Shown here piece after piece: positions 24,866 to 32,719 of a stretch of DNA of 64,000 nucleotides. The notes under the pieces are model-generated. The model was not told where the DNA came from. It saw nothing but the letters and a program-made list of their open reading frames with translations, and ran no database searches. The translations under genes were made by a program, and so were the position numbers. Within the stretch, counting starts at the first letter, position 1. Each line of letters starts with the position of its first letter. Source of the stretch: Bacillus sp. 491mf (GTDB lineage Bacteria > Bacillota > Bacilli > Bacillales > Bacillaceae_G); NCBI RefSeq assembly GCF_900112415.1, contig NZ_FOLV01000008.1:62001-126000 (forward strand), written 5' to 3'.

Positions 24866-25205
24866 CCCCCTCCTTTACAATGGTTTTATCATCTTCTTCT
24901 AACATCGAAATCGTATCAATTAAATGGTTGTTAAAAATCGCTCGTGCAACTTCCAGTAAGTTCATAATCATTGGATCTCGTAGCGAATATAAAACTCGTT
25001 TCCCATCTTTTGTACCGACAACAATATTTTTTGCACGTAATACACTTAGTTGTTGTGAAACGGCAGAACCTTCCTTATTCAAAATGCTTTGAAGTTCATT
25101 TACACTTTTTTCACCCTCTGACAATAATTCAAGAATACGGATCCGTAAAGGATGTGATAAAGCTTTGAAAAAGTCAGCCTTAAACTGTTGCATTTCATTT
25201 CCCAT
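24849..25205 (-). CDS. ArsR/SmtB family winged-helix regulator
   Basis: 118 residues with the ArsR winged helix: ALSHPLRIRILELLSEGEKSV, recognition helix EGSAVSQQLSVLRAKNIV and wing TKDGKRVLYSL. No CxC metal motif is present in the recognition-helix region, so the ligand may not be arsenic-type metal. GGAGG lies six bases upstream of the ATG. A nearly perfect 50-bp palindrome 41 bases upstream of the start is the likely autoregulatory operator. Overlaps the following Cys-rich gene. Confidence 0.88.
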   Translation of the reverse strand: MGNEMQQFKADFFKALSHPLRIRILELLSEGEKSVNELQSILNKEGSAVSQQLSVLRAKNIVVGTKDGKRVLYSLRDPMIMNLLEVARAIFNNHLIDTISMLEEDDKTIVKEGVEYRS

Positions 25206-25245
25206 TCAAACACCTCCATTACTTACTTATCATTTTAAATAATTT

Positions 25246-25295
25246 AGCAGTATTCTATACATCTTCAAATATTTGAATATGTATAGAATACTGCT
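25246..25295. promoter_or_regulatory. 50-bp near-perfect palindrome, probable ArsR operator
   Basis: Seventeen-base arms (AGCAGTATTCTATACAT and its exact complement) flank a central perfect 14-bp palindrome TTCAAATATTTGAA; only one pair (C25263/T25278) breaks the symmetry. It sits just upstream of the ArsR-type gene. Confidence 0.7.
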
Positions 25296-25408
25296 ATCGT
25301 GAATAATTTTCAATACAAATTTTTGACGACATGTAACGGCTAAAAGTCAAATCAGTCATACATATATTTTAATTATTTGTATTACATTTATACTGAGAAC
25401 GAAAAAAA

Positions 25409-25431
25409 GCCAGTTACACTCTGTAACCAGC
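25409..25431 (-). terminator. Terminator of AI-2E family gene
   Basis: GCTGGTTACA / TGTAACTGGC stem on the minus strand using two G-U pairs, followed by TTTTTTTCG. The mispairs on the plus strand show it acts on the minus strand. Confidence 0.8.
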
Positions 25432-25438
25432 CTTCTTT

Positions 25439-26521
25439 CTATTTCTTATTTTTTTTCGATTCAAAAAGCCTTACTAAGTTTGAAATAATTGTTTTCAATA
25501 CAGCATAGGTTGGTACAGCTAAAATCATTCCAATAATTCCAGCAAAATTTCCAACACCAAGAATTAAGATGATAATGGTTAAAGGGTGAATATTTAGTTT
25601 CTCACTCATAATTCGCGGTGATAAAATATTACTTTCAAATTGCTGAACAATCGTTACCACAACAATAACCCATACCGCCTGCATTGGCGATACAAATAGT
25701 CCAACAATAACCGCCGGCGCTGCTCCAATAAACGGACCTAAATTTGGAATGATATTCGTAAATGCTGCCACAATCCCTAAAATAAATGCATAAGGCAATC
25801 CAATAATTAAATAACCAACAAACGTGAAAGCTCCTACAAATAAACAAACAAGTGCTTGTCCTTGAATGTACGCCGCAAGTGTTTCATTCGTTTCTTTAAA
25901 TAGACGAAGTCCATTTTCACGGTATGATTCTGGAAAAAAACGAACTGCTGCTCCAGGGAATTTATGACCATCTTTAAACATATAAAACAAAATAAATGGA
26001 ACTGTGAAAACAACTAATGCAACATTTGTTATAATTCCAAATAAGGCAGTTGCACTCGCTGTAATTGTATTTGGTATTTCTTTCAAATACGAAAGAGCAT
26101 TCTTTTCTAATGTCGCTAACGAAACATAATCTTGTGTTGTAAGCCATTGAAATAGCTTATGATTCGATAAATCTGCTATGTATTCTTTCCCTACTTTAAT
26201 ATACGTTGGCATGTTCGTTACTAAATCCATCAGCTGATGAGATACAACTGGAACTACAACGCCAACTGCAACAGCTATTAATGTAATAATAAAGACATAC
26301 AATAACAAAATGGATAAACTTCGCGGCACCTTTTTGTTTTCTAAAAAAAGTAGGACAGGATTAAACATAAAATACAAAAATGCAGCAATTAAAATGGGAA
26401 AAAATAAAGTGGATATAAAAATACCAATTGGTTGAAATAAAAACGAAATTTTTGTACAGATAAAAATAATCGCTACAACCATCAATACTTCTAATGTCCA
26501 AAATTGAACTTTTGATTTCAA
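25439..26521 (-). CDS. AI-2E family transporter-like membrane protein
   Basis: 360 residues with seven to eight hydrophobic segments in the AI-2E (PerM/YubA/YtvI) pattern: two N-terminal helices, a central amphipathic domain, then the conserved GLPYAFILGIVAAFTNIIPNLGPFIGAAPAV stretch around 240-270 and QQFESNILSPRIM. Despite the family name, many members are ion or unknown-substrate transporters, so autoinducer-2 export should not be assumed. AGGAGGCTC precedes the ATG. Single gene with its own terminator. Confidence 0.85.
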   Translation of the reverse strand: MKSKVQFWTLEVLMVVAIIFICTKISFLFQPIGIFISTLFFPILIAAFLYFMFNPVLLFLENKKVPRSLSILLLYVFIITLIAVAVGVVVPVVSHQLMDLVTNMPTYIKVGKEYIADLSNHKLFQWLTTQDYVSLATLEKNALSYLKEIPNTITASATALFGIITNVALVVFTVPFILFYMFKDGHKFPGAAVRFFPESYRENGLRLFKETNETLAAYIQGQALVCLFVGAFTFVGYLIIGLPYAFILGIVAAFTNIIPNLGPFIGAAPAVIVGLFVSPMQAVWVIVVVTIVQQFESNILSPRIMSEKLNIHPLTIIILILGVGNFAGIIGMILAVPTYAVLKTIISNLVRLFESKKNKK

Positions 26522-26638
26522 AAAAAGAGCCTCCTTTTAAATTTCTTTTATCATTGTAACAAATCGAAGCAAAAATTTATATGTTATTTCCTCTTTCTTT
26601 ATTCCAAAACATTAATAAATAAACTACAATAAAAACAT

Positions 26639-26790
26639 ATAAGGTGAAACTTTTGTCAGTTGTGTTTTTATTTTCTACTGATGATAAATTGAACTAATCG
26701 GACTTTACGGGCAGTTATCCCCTACTTATCTCCTTTGTATTTCTCAAAGCCGTAAAATGGGAGATTATTGCCCGCAAATAACAAGATAAA
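26639..26790 (+). repeat. bcr1-type repeat, copy 4 (diverged)
   Basis: Left end ATAAG, right end ATAAA (26786-26790); the GTGAAACTTT start, ATCGGACTTTACGGGCAGTT middle and ATTGCCCG..AAGATAAA end are recognisable though about a quarter of bases differ from copy 1. It ends 25 bases before the start of the next gene and may supply part of its leader. Confidence 0.7.
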
Positions 26791-26815
26791 AATTTGTAAC
26801 TAAAAGGTGATAACT

Positions 26816-27628
26816 ATGCCAATATGCAGTATATGTAGAGATGAAAAACAATGTACAGAACAATATGTAATTCCAGAAGTGTTATGTGGATATTACTATA
26901 TCAACACAGTGTGTGAAACCTGCTATGAAAACGTAATAGCAAGTATAGATCGTATATTAATTAGCCATAAATTAATACAGTATAAAATAGATCAACTCAA
27001 ACATCAAGTTGACTCTCCTCTTCTTCTAGACATATATGATGAAGAAAAATATACAAATGGAGAAACGGATATTGATGAGTTCCAATTCTCAAATTCTCTC
27101 ATAATGAAACTATGTAAAAGAAACGATATATCACTTCATAATGAAATATGGAAAGAAGAACGAGTAACGAAAGTTGCGGGTTCTATTCAACGTGAATTAC
27201 TTCTGGATAATCGCAAATATAAGATGAGCTTATTGAAAATGGCTTATTTATTCGCTATACATAATATAGATGGTTATATTAGTGATCCCGACGCAGTTGT
27301 AATTTCTAATATTTTATCAAACATCGATTTCATTGAATTAAAAGATAGAAATATTGTACGAGATTTAAGCAAAAGTTCATTGTGGAACACATTAAGTACC
27401 GACTGTGAAAACCATTATTTCATTTTGTTAAGTGACAAAGATGGATTATTTTGCTTTATTCGTTTCTTTGATGTGTTTGATGTCGTTGTTCATCTGTCTA
27501 AAAAAAGATACGACCTTCCGTCACCAATTGTCGGTGTAAATGATGCAAACAACCAAGTATTTTATAAAAAAAGTTTAAAAGAATATATGAATGGATTGTT
27601 TAAGCCAACAAACAGAATTAAATCTTAA
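26816..27628 (+). CDS. Uncharacterised protein with degenerate HNH-like zinc domain
   Basis: 270 residues. The N-terminus has CSIC (3-6) and CETC about 30 residues later around EQYVIPEVLCGYYYINTVCETCYENVIASIDRIL. Spacing and flanking residues (E..IP..L.G....VC..C....G..ID..L) follow HNH-5 type endonucleases, but the catalytic His after Glu is replaced (EQ instead of EH) and the Asn after the second CxxC is Tyr, so nuclease activity is doubtful. The remaining ~220 residues match nothing I know. ATG at 26816 follows AAAGGTG; the upstream GTG lacks spacing. bcr1 lies directly upstream. Confidence 0.6.
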   Translation: MPICSICRDEKQCTEQYVIPEVLCGYYYINTVCETCYENVIASIDRILISHKLIQYKIDQLKHQVDSPLLLDIYDEEKYTNGETDIDEFQFSNSLIMKLCKRNDISLHNEIWKEERVTKVAGSIQRELLLDNRKYKMSLLKMAYLFAIHNIDGYISDPDAVVISNILSNIDFIELKDRNIVRDLSKSSLWNTLSTDCENHYFILLSDKDGLFCFIRFFDVFDVVVHLSKKRYDLPSPIVGVNDANNQVFYKKSLKEYMNGLFKPTNRIKS

Positions 27629-27673
27629 AACTAATTGATTTGCTTTCAAAAAGAAGAACGTACGCTCTCCTTT

Positions 27674-27700
27674 TTTACATAAACAAGATTGTGCTATAAT
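27674..27700 (+). promoter_or_regulatory. Putative promoter of antisense antitoxin RNA
   Basis: TTTACA and a perfect TATAAT (27695-27700) spaced by 15 bp (16 if TTTTAC is used). Transcription would start near 27707 and run toward the toxin gene. Confidence 0.5.
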
Positions 27701-27757
27701 AATGAAAAGAACGATACAATCACATTAATAAACTAAATTAGCATATAAATAAAAAAA

Positions 27758-27783
27758 GACTAGCGTGCGGCAACACACTAGTC
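27758..27783 (-). terminator. Terminator of toxin mRNA
   Basis: GACTAG / CTAGTC outer stem with GTG..CGC inner pairs, then TTTTTTTATT on the minus strand. Confidence 0.7.
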
Positions 27784-27838
27784 CCATATAACTCAGCAGA
27801 GTGGATTATTCATTATCCTATTTGTTTCTCATGAATTA

Positions 27839-27881
27839 AACAACCCACCTTCTATTGGCGTAGAGTGGGTTGTTATTTTTT
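27839..27881 (+). terminator. Terminator of antisense RNA, overlapping toxin stop codon
   Basis: AACAACCCAC-CT-TCTA / TAGA-GTGGGTTGTT stem followed by ATTTTTT on the plus strand. Its right arm covers the toxin's stop codon (27873-27875). Confidence 0.75.
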
Positions 27882-27965
27882 GAGCTTGTCGATTAATAAC
27901 ACAACAAACGTTAGCAATGCAACGAGAAAAAGACCGCCTTGCAAAAGCAACGAAAGTTCGCTCAA
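27873..27965 (-). CDS. Putative holin-like small membrane toxin (type I TA), 30 residues
   Basis: TTG start with a strong GGGAGGTGATAA site: MSELSLLLQGGLFLVALLTF, then VVLLIDKLKK. One membrane helix with short polar start and Lys-rich end, as in the putative holin-like/TxpA-BsrG toxin group. The leader contains TTATCACTTCTC (27989-28000 region on the minus strand) that can pair with the ribosome site GAGGTGATAA and mask it, a known feature of these toxin mRNAs. Convergent antisense RNA overlaps its 3' end. Toxic activity is inference; identity of the family is by pattern only. Confidence 0.65.
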   Translation of the reverse strand: MSELSLLLQGGLFLVALLTFVVLLIDKLKK

Positions 27966-28064
27966 TTTATCACCTCCCAACATTAGAGAAGTGATAATAA
28001 AACAACCACTCTGACCATGAGTTACTCTTTCATTTTATCATAATTTTCATTTATTTACGATGAA

Positions 28065-28091
28065 AACCGGCAAGCTTTATATTTGCCGGTT
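28065..28091 (+). terminator. Terminator-like hairpin before NAGPA-domain gene
   Basis: AACCGGCAA / TTGCCGGTT perfect 9-bp stem, followed by ATTTTGTT on the plus strand. It lies just upstream of the toxin promoter region and may insulate it. Confidence 0.6.
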
Positions 28092-28149
28092 ATTTTGTTG
28101 TGTTGAGAAATAACAAATGTGACATACTAAGAAAAAAGAGGGTAGCCAT

Positions 28150-29133
28150 ATGCGTAAAGGGATAAGAAAAGGTATAAAACATATTAGTATTATCACTTTC
28201 ATTGTTTTTGCTGGAGGAATAATTTGGTTATATGGTACAAATTCCGGCCATAAACTGCGTGAAATGATAGGAGGGTCTATTCTGTCATCACAGCATCCAC
28301 AATTTGCAAGATTACTCCTGTCGAAAGAAGAAATTCATCAACTTCAAACTGCTATTTATGCACCGCCAACAAAAAAATCAAAGCTTCCTAATGGTTTATT
28401 TCCTCATAAAAAACAACCATTATCTGTAACTGTAGAGACCATTGAAGATCCGCATTTCACAGCAAAAGTAATGAAAGTAAATGACCCCACTACCATTCAT
28501 TTAGTAAGTACGAAATATCATGATCAAGGACAACCGTTATCTGATCTCATTGAACAAAATGGAGCTATTGCAGGTATCAATGCAGGAGGCTTTATAGATC
28601 CCGGAGGTGTTGGGCGAGGTGGACAAATTATCGGAATCGCACTTTCTGATGGTATGATTCGTTCAGAGCCTGGTTTTAGTGAAGATACACGCAATCTTAT
28701 TTGTGGATTCACCAAAAAAGGACAATTCATTACAGGTATGTATTCTATAAATGAGTTAAAGCGTATGAACGTAACGCAAGCCGTAGCGTTCGAACCGCAG
28801 TTGATTGTAGATGAAAAAAATATGGTGACAGATCAAATTGAAGAAGCGTTTGGCTGGGCACCACGAACAGGCATTGGTCAAGATGCCGAAGGGAATGTCT
28901 TCATGATTGTAACAGACGGAAGGTTTTATTGGAACAAAAACCATCGCGGTGCTTCCATGAGAGATATGGTTTCCCTTTTCAAAAAATACAAATGTATAGA
29001 TGCGTTTGCCTTAGACGGTGGAGGTTCCGCAACGATGATTTATAAAGGAAAGCTACAATTAAAACCAGCAACCGAAACGTCTGTAGGGATGCGCTATCTT
29101 CCAAATGCATTTGTTATTATCCCAAAAGAATAG
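28150..29133 (+). CDS. Phosphodiester glycosidase family (NAGPA domain) exported protein
   Basis: 327 residues: an N-terminal membrane anchor (about 12-28), a linker, then a NAGPA-type domain from ~95. Landmarks are GAIAGINAGGF, GGVGRGGQIIGIALSDG, TGIGQDAEGNVFMIVTDGR and the terminal ALDGGGSATMIYKGKL, which match the family named for the mammalian uncovering enzyme; bacterial members act on cell-surface or exopolysaccharide sugars. The enzyme probably faces outside the cell. AGAGGGTAGCC precedes the ATG. Single gene. Confidence 0.85.
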   Translation: MRKGIRKGIKHISIITFIVFAGGIIWLYGTNSGHKLREMIGGSILSSQHPQFARLLLSKEEIHQLQTAIYAPPTKKSKLPNGLFPHKKQPLSVTVETIEDPHFTAKVMKVNDPTTIHLVSTKYHDQGQPLSDLIEQNGAIAGINAGGFIDPGGVGRGGQIIGIALSDGMIRSEPGFSEDTRNLICGFTKKGQFITGMYSINELKRMNVTQAVAFEPQLIVDEKNMVTDQIEEAFGWAPRTGIGQDAEGNVFMIVTDGRFYWNKNHRGASMRDMVSLFKKYKCIDAFALDGGGSATMIYKGKLQLKPATETSVGMRYLPNAFVIIPKE

Positions 29134-29144
29134 GCAATACGAAA

Positions 29145-29190
29145 GAATCCTTACAAACCGAGTATTTACGCTTTCGGCTAGTAAGGATTC
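29145..29190. repeat. Inverted repeat between convergent genes
   Basis: GAATCCTTAC / GTAAGGATTC 10-bp perfect arms with an inner CCGA..TCGG pair. Probably a weak bidirectional terminator; T-tracts are short. Confidence 0.5.
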
Positions 29191-29206
29191 ATGTATAGAC
29201 AGTATG

Positions 29207-30277
29207 TTATGAATGATGACTGTTTCTCTCTTGAACCTTATTCATAACGGTATCATAAAACGCTCCCTCATCATCGACATTGATGTGAACTTTTGTTACT
29301 GTTTTTTGAAACCCATAAAACATAGTTGCCCGCATTGGCTTTACTAATACGATTTCGAGTTTTGCTGGTTCTTTCATAAACTCGTTTACCGAGGCATCAA
29401 AAATTTGTTTTTGTTCAAATTTAGAAGGTAATGCTCCTTTATTATGATGGATGCTTTCGATATCACAAAATGGGACAACAAGCTGTTTCGTCAATCCAAC
29501 TTGTAAAATAAGCTCTTTATCAGTTACAACATATGGACATAAACGAATTGCTTGTATTTCTGCTAAGAAAAATATTACAGCGTAAATATTTAAGATTAGC
29601 AGAATCCATGCTACAACCGGATTCCATTGATGAAGAAAATAATGAAAACCGATTGATTCAATTAAAGTTGCATGTATGAGCATAATATAAAATGCAATAG
29701 CACCTGTTTTTTTATGATACGTGAACACTTCTGAACCTGTACGTACTTTTTTACGCCAAGAAAATAACGCGTAGTAAAACAACTTACACTCAGATAAGAA
29801 TACATTCACACCAACACTTTTGGAAACGGAATGATACACTGCCTTTTCGATTGCATATGAAAAAGATGGATATACGTTCCTATATTTTTTATATGAGCAA
29901 AAAATTGCAGGTAGTTTCCTTGCTATTTTGTAAAAAAGATAAAGCTCTAAGCAAAGAAATGCAATCTCCCCAGCCACTAATAAGTATGTGATAAACGGAT
30001 AAGATTCAAAATACGGATCTGGAATAATAAATTTTGCAGCCACGTAACCTGCTAATATGACAGGAAAGATGTATTTTAGTGAATATCGTTTTCTAATAAT
30101 AATAATGTAAGTGACGATTGGAATAGTAAGTATAAAATCAAACATAGAACCGAGTGCTACTCTGCTAGGTAAAGGTGACATTATTGGTAATGTATAAACT
30201 AGAATATTCGAAAGGACAATCAAACTCGTAATAGCAAGCCAGATTAACCATCGTTTCTGAGTTATAGCTTGATTCAT
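29207..30277 (-). CDS. Membrane protein of unknown function
   Basis: 356 residues with a split layout: five helices in the first ~130 residues, a soluble Lys/Tyr-rich stretch (~135-195), two more helices (~200-250), then a ~100-residue soluble C-terminal domain (LCPYVVTDKELILQVGL..., FYGFQKTVTKVHINVDD) that looks like a bacterial PH-type domain by its strand pattern. ATG at 30277 follows AAGGAATGATTAC; TTG 30295 would overlap the upstream gene. It lies 14 bases after a TPR protein gene. No family recognised. Confidence 0.6.
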   Translation of the reverse strand: MNQAITQKRWLIWLAITSLIVLSNILVYTLPIMSPLPSRVALGSMFDFILTIPIVTYIIIIRKRYSLKYIFPVILAGYVAAKFIIPDPYFESYPFITYLLVAGEIAFLCLELYLFYKIARKLPAIFCSYKKYRNVYPSFSYAIEKAVYHSVSKSVGVNVFLSECKLFYYALFSWRKKVRTGSEVFTYHKKTGAIAFYIMLIHATLIESIGFHYFLHQWNPVVAWILLILNIYAVIFFLAEIQAIRLCPYVVTDKELILQVGLTKQLVVPFCDIESIHHNKGALPSKFEQKQIFDASVNEFMKEPAKLEIVLVKPMRATMFYGFQKTVTKVHINVDDEGAFYDTVMNKVQERNSHHS

Positions 30278-30291
30278 GTAATCATTCCTTT

Positions 30292-30765
30292 TCAACTGAA
30301 AATTTCATTTAAATGTTCTTTATAAAATGTAATAGCTTTTTCAAATTCCTTTACACCTTCTGTCTTTACTACCACATCTAGCAGCAGTTTCATCGCATCT
30401 TCATGAGATTGTACATTGTATTTTGCTAATGATAAAAATACTTTCATGGCGTCATCATCTGGATAACGTTTCATTCCTGCTTCCAATGTAGCTATAGCCC
30501 TATCATAATCTCCAATACACCGATATGTACTTCCTAAACCGATATAAGCACCTCGCAAACTCTCCCCTTCTAATCCTAATTCAATCGCTTTCTCGTAATA
30601 TGGCACAGCTTCCGTTTCCATTCCCATAGCGTCGTGTGTCCAGGCACATTGAAAGTAGATTTCTGGACTTTGCGAATAATTTGTTAAACGTAACAATATC
30701 TCTCTTGATTCAGTAAATTTTTTCTCATTACGCAATTGAATTGCCTTTTTTAATAGATTCTCCAT
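30292..30765 (-). CDS. Tetratricopeptide repeat protein
   Basis: 157 residues made almost wholly of TPR-like helix pairs: EIYFQCAWTHDAMGMETEAVPYYEKAIELG, then LRGAYIGLGSTYRCIGDYDRAIATLEAGMKRYPDD. Three to four repeats; no signal peptide. TPR proteins act as protein-protein scaffolds. Similar small TPR proteins are common in Bacillus with no assigned role. GGGTGAAAAG precedes the ATG. It lies between a CoaB-like gene (34 bases) and a membrane-protein gene (14 bases) on one strand, so probably one operon. Confidence 0.8.
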   Translation of the reverse strand: MENLLKKAIQLRNEKKFTESREILLRLTNYSQSPEIYFQCAWTHDAMGMETEAVPYYEKAIELGLEGESLRGAYIGLGSTYRCIGDYDRAIATLEAGMKRYPDDDAMKVFLSLAKYNVQSHEDAMKLLLDVVVKTEGVKEFEKAITFYKEHLNEIFS

Positions 30766-30799
30766 CTTTTCACCCTATATTTGTATTCTTTCTTCATTC

Positions 30800-31498
30800 T
30801 CATGAATAAATAACAACTTGTTCTTTTTCAGAATGTATCGTTGCAAATTTATTGATAAGAGATCTTGCTGTATTTGTTTTACCCGGACATACTTGAACTT
30901 CACCATCTTTAGAAATAATATAGTGATTCGTTTCAGAGGTATAAAGCGCATTAGAAGTATTTGCAACCATAAAATCTGCTTGTGCACCTTCCATTCGGAT
31001 TTGTGCTCTCGTTATTAACTCTTGTTGACTTATACCGCTCTCTAACTTAAATCCAACTAACAAAACACCTGGATCCCATTGTTTAATTTGTGCGAGTACT
31101 TTTGGAGCTTTCTTAAAATGAATAACAGGCGGCATATCGCTTGATAACTTTCCTGATTTATCTATTATATTTCCTTCTCGATCGACAATTTTATCAACAA
31201 CCCAATCCGATCCAGCTGCCGCCATAATTACAATATCTATTTTTTCACTAGTAATAATTTGTTTCATTTTATCTTGTAAATCGATAATTCCTTCAAAAGA
31301 ATGAGAGGAAAGATTATGAGCCGCGTCAGGTTTTTCTGCAAAGTAACCATGTATATATATAACAGAGGCACCAGTCTTCAGTGCTTCTTCTGCAAGAAGT
31401 TTCCCCATTCTTCCAGTCGATAAATTCGTATGCCCACGTACTTCATCCCATTTTTCTAAACAGCCGCCACTTGTTATCAGTACCTTTTTCCCCTTCAT
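30800..31498 (-). CDS. CoaB-like phosphopantothenoylcysteine synthetase domain protein
   Basis: 232-residue stand-alone DNA/pantothenate flavoprotein C-domain. It has the N-terminal Rossmann start KVLITSGG, the LSTGRMGKLLAEEA motif corresponding to S-S-G-x-M-G of CoaB, MAAAGSDW (AAVSD-like) and GFKLE. CoaB ligates cysteine to phosphopantothenate using CTP. Normal Bacillus CoaBC is bifunctional, so this is either a second, separate CoaB or a related ligase with another substrate. ATG 31498 chosen over 31507 for spacing from AAAGG. Starts 12 bases after the AAC(3) gene. Confidence 0.75.
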   Translation of the reverse strand: MKGKKVLITSGGCLEKWDEVRGHTNLSTGRMGKLLAEEALKTGASVIYIHGYFAEKPDAAHNLSSHSFEGIIDLQDKMKQIITSEKIDIVIMAAAGSDWVVDKIVDREGNIIDKSGKLSSDMPPVIHFKKAPKVLAQIKQWDPGVLLVGFKLESGISQQELITRAQIRMEGAQADFMVANTSNALYTSETNHYIISKDGEVQVCPGKTNTARSLINKFATIHSEKEQVVIYS

Positions 31499-31510
31499 GT
31501 TCTCCATCCT

Positions 31511-32335
31511 TTAGTTACATATTTGCTTCGTGTGCTTTTGTGTTAAAAACCATTCCGTTCCAAAATCAACGGCTTCTCGCTGCTTCATTAATTTACATGA
31601 TGCATTCCCTATATTTCCATATATAACCGATCCAGTTTCATCAAAGGCTTTTCCTAATGGTTCAAAATCATCAGAATCATAGTCAAATTCCTCATACTCT
31701 TTCCATGCGCGAACTCCATTTTCGATAATTGGTGCTCCAATTTGGACTTTTTCTCGATATTGCGAACGAACTTCAGATAAATGAAGTGATGTATTCGAAT
31801 CATGATCCACTCCGATCAATAATATATATCCATCTAAATCATATATTTCCCCTAAAGGTGACTGTTCTCCAAAACTAGGAGCAAGGATATGTCCGTCAAT
31901 AATTTGCTTTGCGTGTTTCCCCCACGCTGCAAAGCTATGTAACGGATGATTACTTCTTTTTGTATTCGGATATGTTCGAAAACATTCCACTACTTCCCCC
32001 ATACTTCGCGTTGGCGTTGTTTCCGGATGAAACGGTGGTACATTGTCACGAATAATTTCCCACCAACTTTCTGGGACAGGTGGCATTTGCCAATTTTTTG
32101 GATCAGATAGATCACTCGTCTGAGTTGGCATAATAATTGTTCCTTCTTCTGTAACTATTTCCATTAAAGCCTCTACTACCGCCAAAGCCCCTCCACTTAC
32201 CCAACCAATCGAACTAAGTGATGAATGTACAATAACGTTCATTCCTTCTGTAATACCTAGTTTTCGTAAATCGCTTACAATTGTATGAATTGTATTTGGC
32301 ATTTTTGTTTTAGCAATTATATCGTTTATATTCAT
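31511..32335 (-). CDS. Aminoglycoside N(3)-acetyltransferase family protein
   Basis: 274 residues of the AAC(3)/YokD antibiotic N-acetyltransferase fold. Landmarks: [64 protein letters not shown] and the [15 protein letters not shown] catalytic region. Members move acetyl from acetyl-CoA to the 3-amino group of aminoglycosides, but chromosomal Bacillus copies often have no clear resistance phenotype. ATG 32335 follows AGGGGATTTGTT. It is first gene of a run with the CoaB-like and TPR genes. Confidence 0.88.
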   Translation of the reverse strand: MNINDIIAKTKMPNTIHTIVSDLRKLGITEGMNVIVHSSLSSIGWVSGGALAVVEALMEIVTEEGTIIMPTQTSDLSDPKNWQMPPVPESWWEIIRDNVPPFHPETTPTRSMGEVVECFRTYPNTKRSNHPLHSFAAWGKHAKQIIDGHILAPSFGEQSPLGEIYDLDGYILLIGVDHDSNTSLHLSEVRSQYREKVQIGAPIIENGVRAWKEYEEFDYDSDDFEPLGKAFDETGSVIYGNIGNASCKLMKQREAVDFGTEWFLTQKHTKQICN

Positions 32336-32447
32336 AACAAATCCCCTATAACCTTTAATAGATTTTCTTTTATCTTCCATTTATATATTATCATATTTTT
32401 CTTAATTTTTAATTTAAAAAGGACTACCTTCTATTATAAACAGAAAA

Positions 32448-32471
32448 AAGATGACCTTATAAGATCATCTT
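32448..32471 (-). terminator. Terminator after transporter remnant
   Basis: AAGATGA..TCATCTT stem followed by TTTTTTCTG on the minus strand, two bases past the remnant's stop codon. Confidence 0.75.
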
Positions 32472-32472
32472 C

Positions 32473-32717
32473 TCATGCTGTTATTTTCTCCCCTTTTTTC
32501 TCCATAACGGCCGCAAAACTATGTAAAATCATCCCTACGACAACAAGACTCATTCCAATCCAAGATAAATTTGATGGAAATGGTACTGACAATAACATTA
32601 ATTCACCAAATAGTGCGAATAATACTTCACCAAATTGCGTTGCTTCAACTGTTGCTAATTTTTGCGGATCATCTTTTACATGAATAGACTCATTAAGCAA
32701 ACTTGAAAGAACCCGCT
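32473..32717 (-). pseudogene. DMT/EmrE-type efflux transporter, 3' fragment cut at family B repeat
   Basis: About 80 C-terminal residues: VLSSLLNESIHVKDDPQKLA.. with two hydrophobic helices (EVLFALFGELMLLSVPFPS, WIGMSLVVVGMILHSF) and a Lys/Glu tail, matching the last helices of multidrug-resistance EmrE-like (10-TM DMT) proteins. The frame runs back to a stop at about 32717, three bases from the edge of the family B repeat at 32720; everything upstream is missing. There is no start codon with a ribosome site. Confidence 0.65.
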
Positions 32718-32719
32718 AT

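Larger units (their letters stand above)
27707..27881 (+). ncRNA. Candidate antisense RNA (type I antitoxin)
   Basis: Predicted ~175-nt plus-strand RNA from the TATAAT at 27695 to the terminator at 27839-27881. It is complementary to the toxin mRNA's 3' part: the last toxin codons and the whole 3' UTR including the toxin terminator. A 3'-end overlap of convergent transcripts is the layout of bsrG/SR4 and txpA/RatA. Confidence 0.5.
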
